Assembly: GCA_937141995.1 (NCBI GenBank) | Contig: CAKZQX010000663.1 | Span: forward strand, 1 to 5,223 | DNA: 5,223 nucleotides | Source: an uncultured Chloroflexaceae bacterium | Lineage (GTDB): Bacteria > Chloroflexota > Chloroflexia > Chloroflexales > Chloroflexaceae | Direction of reading: 5' to 3' | In this document: piece after piece, positions 1 through 5,223 of the stretch | Layout: the number at the start of each line of letters is the position of its first letter | Position numbering within the stretch: the stretch's first letter is position 1 | The notes under the pieces: generated by a model | Databases searched by the model: none | What the model was told of the DNA's origin: nothing | The model's input: only the letters and a program-made list of their open reading frames with translations | Made by a program: the position numbers and the translations under genes

Positions 1-30
1 CGCGTGTTCCTGCCGATGATTCAGCGGTAA
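1..30 (+). CDS. C-terminal tail of an upstream gene (partial)
   Basis: Frame 1 reads Arg-Val-Phe-Leu-Pro-Met-Ile-Gln-Arg and then TAA at 28-30, with intergenic-looking sequence following. This fits the end of a gene that begins outside the window. Nine residues are too few to identify a family. A short 'FLP-hydrophobic' tail of this kind is something I associate with secreted proteins of Chloroflexota, but that is only an impression. The alternative is that the frame is open by chance over 30 bases. Confidence 0.4.
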   Translation, partial: RVFLPMIQR

Positions 31-60
31 GCCTGGGGAGCGGAAAGCGCAGAGCGGGGA

Positions 61-82
61 GGCGTGGCCGGGTGGCTGCGCC
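61..82 (+). terminator. Possible terminator hairpin of the upstream gene
   Basis: GGCGTGGCC (61-69) can pair with GGCTGCGCC (74-82) in RNA as a 9-bp stem with two G-U pairs and a GGGT loop. It is followed by a loosely T-rich stretch, TCTCTGCTGTTT. It lies about 30 bases after the TAA at 28-30, a suitable place for an intrinsic terminator. The wobble pairs and the interrupted T-tract make the call weak. Confidence 0.35.
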
Positions 83-103
83 TCTCTGCTGTTTGGTGGG
101 GGC

Positions 104-138
104 GAAGGACGGAGGACGGAGGATGGAGGATGGAGGAC
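104..138 (+). repeat. Tandem heptamer repeat GGAGGAY, about five copies
   Basis: Four consecutive heptamers at 111-138 read GGAGGAC, GGAGGAT, GGAGGAT, GGAGGAC. They are preceded by a degenerate copy, GAAGGAC (104-110), and trail into GGATGG. The strand is purine-only apart from the last base of each unit. The run ends about 9 bases before the -35 box of the restriction operon. It may be simple slippage sequence or a fragment of a dispersed GGAGGAY family. No gene overlaps it convincingly. Confidence 0.8.
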
Positions 139-147
139 GGATGGTGG

Positions 148-176
148 TTGACAGGGCGGGAGGGTGTTACTATACT
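148..176 (+). promoter_or_regulatory. Sigma70-type promoter of the restriction-modification operon
   Basis: TTGACA at 148-153 is a perfect -35 consensus. It is followed by exactly 17 bases and then TATACT at 171-176, one mismatch from the -10 consensus TATAAT. Transcription would begin near 183, giving an untranslated leader of about 47 nt before the GTG at 230. No clear operator palindrome or controller-protein box is visible around it. The promoter is the only good one I found for the two-gene operon. Confidence 0.75.
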
Positions 177-229
177 CGTGACAAGTTGCGACAGAACTTA
201 CTGATAGTGCAGGATGTAGCGGGGGTGGT

Positions 230-1192
230 GTGGCAGTTAATGCAGATAAACCTCATCTCTGGAAGGCAGATATTGCGCATTCCATTGACTTCTACAACGA
301 CTGGTTTATGCAATTCGCGCCACAAACATACCGCGATACTCGTGCTGAAACGACAAAGCAGGTGACAGATGCACTTCAGTTGACGGCGAACCTGACCAGG
401 ATTGCTCCTGAAGTTCTACGCGAAAACCCGACGGTGCTGCCTATCTTGCGGATGACCACGGCACCACCTATTGCGCGTGATCGGCTGATTGGACTGGCAA
501 GAGTTGCACCCGGTCTGGTAAAAAGTATGGAAGTGGAGCAGCGCATTCCACCGCGTATGCTTCAGTCCAACATAGATGCTGATCTGCGCAGGATCGGCGA
601 GATTATCGCAAATCTAACGGATAGAGATTTATTCCCATGGCTGGAGCATAACCAGCAGCCGATTGAGATGGCAGTACAGCGAGCGGCAACGGTTGTAGCT
701 GATCGCCTTTGTGGTGCAGTTGCCGACCCAATTATTCGTAATGCTCAGGAACGCAGACAACTTGTCACCATCCAACAGTGGTTAGAGCAGCGCGGTTATG
801 CTCTCGTTAAAGCAGGTGAAGGGGTAGCCGCTTTCGAGATGCAACCGGGCACCTTTGCATTTCGGCTAAATATTCCAGTGAAGTTGACCGGGGGCACGCG
901 CAAAATCAATATCCTGATAGATGCCGTTGTTATGCCGGCAAGAGCACAAGCGGGTGAACTACCGCTGCTGATTGAGGCGAAATCGGCTGGTGATTTCACA
1001 AATACTAATAAGCGGCGTAAAGAAGAAGCTGTTAAGATAACGCAACTGCGCAATAATTATGGTGAAGACGTACGCCTGGTTCTTTTTCTCTGTGGCTATT
1101 TTGACAGTGGCTACCTGGGTTATGAGGCTGCCGAAGGGATTGATTGGGTGTGGGAACATCGCACGGACGATCTTGCCGCATTTGGACTGTGA
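230..1192 (+). CDS. XamI-like type II restriction endonuclease
   Basis: This 320-residue protein resembles the XamI restriction endonuclease family, whose known member XamI cuts at GTCGAC. The N-terminal block around residues 7-38 (KPHLWKADI, then YNDWFMQFAP and YRDTR) is the part I recognise. A plausible PD-(D/E)XK nuclease core lies in the C-terminal third: Asp231 at the end of the strand NILID, then Glu249-Ala-Lys251 in LLIEAK, followed by a basic helix at about 258-270. The start is GTG at 230. The upstream GGGGGTGGT is only a weak ribosome-binding site. The conserved block begins within seven residues, so this start fits. The stop is three bases before the methyltransferase, which supports an RM pair. 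GC is about 48% over 841-1080 by hand count, lower than in the partner gene. Cleavage specificity is inferred from the family, not read from the sequence. Confidence 0.85.
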   Translation: MAVNADKPHLWKADIAHSIDFYNDWFMQFAPQTYRDTRAETTKQVTDALQLTANLTRIAPEVLRENPTVLPILRMTTAPPIARDRLIGLARVAPGLVKSMEVEQRIPPRMLQSNIDADLRRIGEIIANLTDRDLFPWLEHNQQPIEMAVQRAATVVADRLCGAVADPIIRNAQERRQLVTIQQWLEQRGYALVKAGEGVAAFEMQPGTFAFRLNIPVKLTGGTRKINILIDAVVMPARAQAGELPLLIEAKSAGDFTNTNKRRKEEAVKITQLRNNYGEDVRLVLFLCGYFDSGYLGYEAAEGIDWVWEHRTDDLAAFGL

Positions 1193-1195
1193 CAT

Positions 1196-2776
1196 ATGTT
1201 ATCAAGTGATCAGCTTGACCAACTCGAACATACCCGTCTGCATCTGCAGCAATCCCTCGATGCTGCCCGAACGCAGGCGGAGCGCAATCGCCTGGGACAG
1301 TTTGCCACGCCGCCTGCGCTGGCAGCGGATATTCTGGCCTATGCCCGATCAGTGCTCCCCTCGGATCAGCCTGTTCGGTTTCTTGACCCGGCCTTCGGCA
1401 CTGGGGCTTTTTTTACCGCGTTGCTGCGGGCATTTCCGTCGGATCGGATTGCCGCCGCAACCGGGTACGAGATCGACCCACACTATGGCGATCCGGCAGG
1501 GAAGCTCTGGGATACAACACCCCTACACCTGCATATCACCGATTTTACGCAGGCTACACCGCCAGCAATCGCCGGGCCGCGCGCGAATCTGCTGATCTGC
1601 AACCCGCCCTACGTGCGCCACCACCACCTGCCGGGTGAGGTGAAGCAGCGGTTACAACGTGCGGCAACTCAGGCAACCGGCCTTCGACTGAATGGTCTGG
1701 CGGGCCTCTACTGCTACTTTCTCTGCATTGCTCACACCTGGATGGCCCCCGATGGTCTGGCAGGGTGGCTGATTCCCAGCGAGTTTATGGATGTCAACTA
1801 TGGTGAACTGATCAAGAAGTATCTGCTCGGTCAGGTGACGCTTGAGCGAATCCATCGCTATGCTCCCGAAGATGGGCAGTTTGCCGATGCGCTGGTTTCG
1901 TCCGCGCTGGTCTGGTTCCGCAACGCACCACCCCGGCCGGATCATACCGTTGCGTTTACCTATGGGGGCACGCTGGCACATCCCGCAGTATCGGCGCATA
2001 TTCCGGCGGATCACCTGCGTGCGACGGCGAAGTGGACCGGGTTGCCGCACTCCTATGCCCTGCCTCAACCCACCACCGTGGAGCTACGGCTGTCTGACCT
2101 GTTTCGCATTCAGCGAGGGGTGGCAACCGGAGCGAACTACTTTTTTGTGCTTACACCCGAACAGATTGCCAGGCATGCGCTGCCGCCGCAATTTCTCATG
2201 CCAATTCTGCCCAGTCCGCGCTATATTCCCCAGGATGAGATTGCGGCAAACAGCGCCGGTGAGCCCATGCTGGAACGTCGACTGTTCTTGCTGCGGTGCG
2301 ATCTGCCGGAGGAGCGGGTGAGGGCGGAGTATCCGGCACTATGGCGCTATTTGCAGTCAGGCGTGCAAACTGGCGTAAGTGGACGGTATCTCTGCCGGCA
2401 TCGCACACCCTGGTCTACGCAGGATGTGCGTCCGCCGGCACCACTGCTCTGCACTTATATGGGACGTAAAGGCAGCGGTCGCCCGTTTCGCTTTCTGCTG
2501 AACCACTCACAGGCCACCGCGCCGAATGTGTATCTGCTGCTCTATCCCCAACCGTTGTTGGCGCAGGCGCTCCAGGCCCAACCTGATCTGCTGCGCACGA
2601 TCTGGCAATTGCTCAATCAGATCCCGCTGGAGGCGTTAGTTGGGGCGGGCCGGGTCTACGGCGGTGGTTTACATAAGATGGAGCCACGCGAACTGGGCAA
2701 TGTCACGCTCCCGCCGGCCGCGCTGCCGGAACTGATGGGCCGGCAGGTGTCGCAGTTGACGTTGTGGGCGGAATGA
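1196..2776 (+). CDS. Type II N6-adenine DNA methyltransferase (XamI-type partner)
   Basis: This 526-residue enzyme should transfer a methyl group from S-adenosylmethionine to adenine N6 in the recognition site, protecting host DNA from the upstream endonuclease. Motifs run in gamma-class order: motif X GQFATPP (34-40), motif I FLDPAFGTGAFF (62-73) for SAM binding, acidic motif II YEID (91-94), catalytic motif IV NPPY (136-139), and a motif VI-like GWLIPSEF (190-197). The C-terminal half is the likely target-recognition domain, including QRGVATGANYFFVL (306-319), of the kind seen in TaqI/Eco57I-like enzymes, and a Gly-rich segment near 487-494. Length is normal and no break is seen. ATG at 1196 lies three bases after the endonuclease stop, with only a poor Shine-Dalgarno sequence, so translational coupling is likely. 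Recognition of GTCGAC is inferred from the partner. Confidence 0.93.
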   Translation: MLSSDQLDQLEHTRLHLQQSLDAARTQAERNRLGQFATPPALAADILAYARSVLPSDQPVRFLDPAFGTGAFFTALLRAFPSDRIAAATGYEIDPHYGDPAGKLWDTTPLHLHITDFTQATPPAIAGPRANLLICNPPYVRHHHLPGEVKQRLQRAATQATGLRLNGLAGLYCYFLCIAHTWMAPDGLAGWLIPSEFMDVNYGELIKKYLLGQVTLERIHRYAPEDGQFADALVSSALVWFRNAPPRPDHTVAFTYGGTLAHPAVSAHIPADHLRATAKWTGLPHSYALPQPTTVELRLSDLFRIQRGVATGANYFFVLTPEQIARHALPPQFLMPILPSPRYIPQDEIAANSAGEPMLERRLFLLRCDLPEERVRAEYPALWRYLQSGVQTGVSGRYLCRHRTPWSTQDVRPPAPLLCTYMGRKGSGRPFRFLLNHSQATAPNVYLLLYPQPLLAQALQAQPDLLRTIWQLLNQIPLEALVGAGRVYGGGLHKMEPRELGNVTLPPAALPELMGRQVSQLTLWAE

Positions 2777-2810
2777 TCGCGGCAGGATGAAAACAGATAC
2801 AGATGTGATG

Positions 2811-2848
2811 CACAGACCCCTGGAGCAGAATAGCTCCAGGGGTCTGTG
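2811..2848. terminator. Bidirectional terminator: perfect 16-bp inverted repeat
   Basis: CACAGACCCCTGGAGC (2811-2826) is followed by the loop AGAATA (2827-2832) and the exact reverse complement GCTCCAGGGGTCTGTG (2833-2848). It begins 34 bases after the methyltransferase stop and lies 82 bases beyond the stop of the convergent flotillin gene, so it can end both transcripts. No T-tract follows on the plus strand (CGCTTCC). On the minus strand the sequence after the hairpin is only moderately T-rich and reaches TTTT about 20 bases on. It could also act as an mRNA 3'-end stabiliser. Confidence 0.8.
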
Positions 2849-2897
2849 CGCTTCCGACGGCAGCCGATGTGCGCAGAGATGACAACATCATGGATCG

Positions 2898-2930
2898 CTC
2901 GGCGCTCTCTGCGTCTCGGCGGTGCGTGGT
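2898..2930 (-). repeat. Intergenic element resembling a dispersed GAGACGCAGAGAGCG repeat
   Basis: Read on the minus strand, this stretch contains ACCGCCGAGACGCAGAGAGC followed by GCCGAG, just past the stop codon of the flotillin gene. Short intergenic elements with a core like CGCAGAGACGCAGAGA are common in several bacterial genomes, and this looks like one copy. A faint relative (GCGCAGAGCGGGGA) occurs at 48-61 on the plus strand. A single window cannot show dispersal, so the call rests on resemblance. Confidence 0.4.
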
Positions 2931-5195
2931 CTAAACCTCCGCACTACCCGACCGCAACAGACTCGCAACGGTCTGGCCGGCAATGTCGGGGGCGTATGCC
3001 AGCAGATCGAGGATCTTCTGCAGAATGGCCTGCTGCTCCGCGTCGGCCAGCGTCATGGCACGCTCGACTCCGGCCCGCAGCGTCAACTCCTGGCGCTCCT
3101 CAGCGCTAAGTAGGCGAGTGAGGATTGCGCTGCCCTCGGCAATCAGCGGTTGTACTGTCGTCAGATCAACGCCGGCTGTCGCCGGGGTGGGTGTCTGCGC
3201 CTGCTCATCGTTCTGGGCCGCTCCGTTGCCATTGCCGGGCAGCACCCGGTCCAGCAGGCGCTCCCCCAGTTCTTTGACCGGCGCGGGCGCTGACTGGAAC
3301 AGGTTGCCGATACCGTCGGTCAGGCTCATCATCCGCAGGATCTGCTGGGCCGTATCGGGCGTGCCGTAGAGCTTGAAGTCCATCGCGGCCAGCGCCTGAC
3401 CCATCGCCTGCGCCTGCGCCACGCCAATCTCGGTCTGGGTCGAAAGCCGCAGCTTCTCGATCTCCAGCCGCTGGGCCACACCCTCGTGCGCGGCCAGCGC
3501 GTCGGCCATGGCCCGCTGGCCCTCGGCCTCGGCCAGGGCTCTGGCGCGGGTCGCTTCCGCCTCGGCCAGCCCCAGCGCGCGTTTGGCCTCGGCTTCGTCC
3601 CGGGCGGCGGCGGCGCGGGCGCGGATAACATCGGCTTCGGCCAGACCCTGGGCGGCGGCTGTCACCTGGGCGGCTTCAGCGCGCAGCTTCTCGGCATCGG
3701 CGGCCGCCTGTGCTTCGGTGCGGCGGGCTTCGGCCATCTTGATCGCGGCGGTGGCCTCGGCATCGGCCTTCTCGTTTAGCGCCTCGGCTTCCGCTTCGGC
3801 CTCCTTGATCCGCCGATACGCCTGAATCTCCACCTCGTTGCGGCGGTTGATCATCTCGCGTTCGGCATCGCGCCGGGCATTGATAATCTGGATCTGCGAG
3901 TCACGCTCGGCGGCGGCCTTCTCCTGGACCGTGAAAACCTGCTGCTCGGCCTCTTCGCGCTGCGCCAGAATGAGCAGCCGTTCGCGGTCGGCCTGTTCGC
4001 GCTTGGCCTGCTCCTGCGCCAGCGCCACCTGCCGCTCCTGGTCGGCCACTTCGACCGCCTGCTGTCGTAGCACGGTGCTGCGCTGCACTTCGCGTTCACG
4101 CTCCTGCTGGGCCAGTTCAATCGCCTGGCGGCGGCGCTCCTCGGCCAGTTGAATCGCCTGCTCTTTCTGCTTTTCCGCCTCGGCGATTGCCCGCTCTTTG
4201 ATCACGCGCGCCAGCTCGGCCGCCTGATCCTGCTCATAGGATGCCTGGTTGGAGGCGCTCTGCTCCTCGGCCTGCCGGATGGCGATCTCGCGCTGCTGGG
4301 TGGCCTGGGCCAGCGCCACGTTGCGATCCAGGCTCAACTTCTCCTCCTGGGCCCGGGCATCACGGGTGGCTATCTCCAGTTCAGCGCTACGTTCAATATC
4401 GTTCTCTTCCTGCCGCGTACTGGCATTGCGGCGGGTAATTTCCAGACTCCTCTTCTGGTCAATCTCATTGCGCTCCTGCTCGGCCTGCGAGTTGCGGCGG
4501 GCAATCTCGGTCTGGGTGGTCTGGTCAATCTCGTTGCGCTCCTTCAGCGCCCGCTGGATCACCTCGGCATTGGCGCGGGCCACCTGCGCGCCAAAGACAT
4601 CATCTATGCCAAAGCTGCCCTGCCGCGCACTCTTGAGCGCGGTAATCGAAACCGACTCCAGCACCAGCCCATTCTCGGAGAGATCCGCGCGCACCAGGTT
4701 CTGCACCCGCTCGACAAATTTCTCGCGCTCCTGGTGCAGCGACATAAGTGTGAAGGTGGCGGCCACATCACGCAACGCGCCTTCCAGTTTGCTCTCAACC
4801 AGGCGCTTGACGCTGTCGGTATTAACCTCATCGCCGCCGACGGTGCGCGCCGCCCGTTCGATATCCTCGGCAATCGGGTTGACCTTGATGTAGAAAATCG
4901 CGCGAATATCGGCATACTGGGGATCAATCGTCAGCAGCGCGTTGTCCTCGGTACGCTCAATGTCAATATCCATCGTGCGCAGATCGACCCAGGTAATCTC
5001 ATGCAGGGCAGGAAAGACCCAGCCACCGCCATTGAGCACGACCCGGGTTTTGCCCTGCCCGGTCTTGACAAAGGCGCGATCGGCCGGGGCTTTGACATAA
5101 AAGCGTGAGATGAGTGCAATAATGGTGAAGAATACGAGTAGAACTGCAACGATGATAACGCCAATAACCGGACCGATCTGTTGTAGAACTTCCAT
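2931..5195 (-). CDS. Flotillin/YqiK-like SPFH (band 7) membrane protein with long coiled-coil stalk
   Basis: This 754-residue protein has an N-terminal membrane helix (about 10-30, rich in Val, Ile, Leu, Phe). An SPFH/band 7 domain follows (about 33-200; FVKTGQGKTRVV at 42-53, DIRAIFYIKV at 96-105, SENGLVLESVSITALKS at 173-189). Residues 203-605 form a nearly uninterrupted charged Ala/Glu/Arg/Gln coiled coil. A Pro/Gln/Thr/Ala-rich linker (about 654-675) leads to a helical C-terminal segment (about 676-748). Flotillins form large oligomers on the inner face of the membrane and organise membrane microdomains; a similar structural role is inferred here. E. coli YqiK is about 550 residues, so this protein is clearly extended. 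The ATG at 5195 is well placed: AAGGAG lies 9 bases upstream and the membrane helix begins at once. The gene is convergent with the RM operon. Any operon partner, for example an NfeD-like protein, would lie beyond the right edge. Confidence 0.9.
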   Translation of the reverse strand: MEVLQQIGPVIGVIIVAVLLVFFTIIALISRFYVKAPADRAFVKTGQGKTRVVLNGGGWVFPALHEITWVDLRTMDIDIERTEDNALLTIDPQYADIRAIFYIKVNPIAEDIERAARTVGGDEVNTDSVKRLVESKLEGALRDVAATFTLMSLHQEREKFVERVQNLVRADLSENGLVLESVSITALKSARQGSFGIDDVFGAQVARANAEVIQRALKERNEIDQTTQTEIARRNSQAEQERNEIDQKRSLEITRRNASTRQEENDIERSAELEIATRDARAQEEKLSLDRNVALAQATQQREIAIRQAEEQSASNQASYEQDQAAELARVIKERAIAEAEKQKEQAIQLAEERRRQAIELAQQEREREVQRSTVLRQQAVEVADQERQVALAQEQAKREQADRERLLILAQREEAEQQVFTVQEKAAAERDSQIQIINARRDAEREMINRRNEVEIQAYRRIKEAEAEAEALNEKADAEATAAIKMAEARRTEAQAAADAEKLRAEAAQVTAAAQGLAEADVIRARAAAARDEAEAKRALGLAEAEATRARALAEAEGQRAMADALAAHEGVAQRLEIEKLRLSTQTEIGVAQAQAMGQALAAMDFKLYGTPDTAQQILRMMSLTDGIGNLFQSAPAPVKELGERLLDRVLPGNGNGAAQNDEQAQTPTPATAGVDLTTVQPLIAEGSAILTRLLSAEERQELTLRAGVERAMTLADAEQQAILQKILDLLAYAPDIAGQTVASLLRSGSAEV
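4278..4541 (-). repeat. Four 66-bp (22-residue) tandem repeats inside the flotillin gene
   Basis: Residues 219-306 align as four 22-residue units: ERNEIDQTTQTEIARRN..., ERNEIDQKRSLEITRRN..., EENDIERSAELEIATRD..., and a diverged EKLSLDRNVALAQATQQ.... Ile/Leu recurs at 223, 245, 267 and 289, and Ile at 231, 253 and 275. At the DNA level the plus-strand segments 4455-4477 and 4521-4543 match at 22 of 23 positions and lie exactly 66 bases apart, which suggests tandem duplication within the gene. A 22-residue period equals two hendecads, typical of a slightly right-handed or straight coiled coil. Confidence 0.8.
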
Positions 5196-5204
5196 GAGTC
5201 TGTT

Positions 5205-5212
5205 CTCCTTCC
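5205..5212 (-). promoter_or_regulatory. Strong ribosome-binding site of the flotillin gene
   Basis: On the minus strand GGAAGGAG ends 9 bases before the ATG at 5195. It fixes the start codon and contrasts with the weak sites ahead of both RM genes. The promoter must lie beyond the right edge of the window. Confidence 0.8.
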
Positions 5213-5223
5213 TGCCTCAGGCG

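Noticed and set aside
72..365. A 97-codon plus-strand open frame covering the heptamer repeat and promoter.
   Set aside because: It runs through the low-complexity repeat and the -35/-10 boxes and overlaps the endonuclease gene in another frame. Its product is repeat-derived with no family resemblance.
1101..1126. TTGACA (1101-1106) with TATGAG (1121-1126) as an internal promoter for the methyltransferase gene.
   Set aside because: The spacer is only 14 bases and the -10 match is poor. The sequence is also fully explained as coding for Phe-Asp-Ser and onward in the endonuclease.
4278..4541. A CRISPR-like array suggested by regularly spaced similar DNA segments.
   Set aside because: The 66-bp periodicity is entirely in frame with a coding sequence and encodes 22-residue protein repeats, with no unique spacers between identical repeats.
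4149..5108. A 319-codon plus-strand open frame opposite the flotillin gene.
   Set aside because: It is antisense to a well-supported gene whose Ala/Glu/Arg-rich codons suppress stops on the other strand. It has no recognisable domain of its own.
230..5195. A combined defence system joining the RM pair with the flotillin.
   Set aside because: The genes are convergent, separated by a strong hairpin, and served by separate promoters. Flotillins of this type are ordinary housekeeping membrane proteins, so adjacency alone does not support a link.

Overview
The window holds a type II restriction-modification (RM) pair and, convergent with it, a long flotillin-type membrane protein. GC content is moderate to high. 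A GGAGGAY heptamer run and a 'GAGACGCAGAGAGCG' type intergenic element would fit a filamentous Chloroflexota bacterium (Chloroflexus/Roseiflexus-like), but this assignment is recalled from general familiarity and is only tentative.

Layout. Bases 1-30 look like the last codons of an upstream plus-strand gene. Bases 31-229 are intergenic: a possible terminator hairpin (61-82), a tandem heptamer repeat (104-138) and a near-consensus sigma70 promoter, TTGACA-17 bp-TATACT (148-176). This promoter should transcribe a two-gene operon: a XamI-like restriction endonuclease (230-1192, GTG start) and, three bases after its stop, a gamma-class N6-adenine DNA methyltransferase (1196-2776). Known XamI recognises GTCGAC. 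The specificity here is likely the same or related, but the sequence alone does not prove it.

Bases 2777-2930 separate the methyltransferase from the convergent minus-strand gene. They hold a perfect 16-bp inverted repeat with a 6-nt loop (2811-2848), probably a shared bidirectional terminator, and a GC-rich element resembling dispersed intergenic repeats. The minus-strand gene (5195-2931, 754 aa) encodes one N-terminal membrane helix, an SPFH/band 7 domain, about 400 residues of charged Ala/Glu/Arg coiled coil with clear 11- and 22-residue periodicity, and a C-terminal extension. It resembles the YqiK/flotillin family but is longer than usual.

The RM operon and the flotillin gene are separate, convergent units and nothing suggests a shared function. 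I see no convincing undescribed defence system. The most interesting points are the restriction-gene-first operon behind a strong promoter with no visible controller gene, and the strongly periodic stalk of the flotillin.
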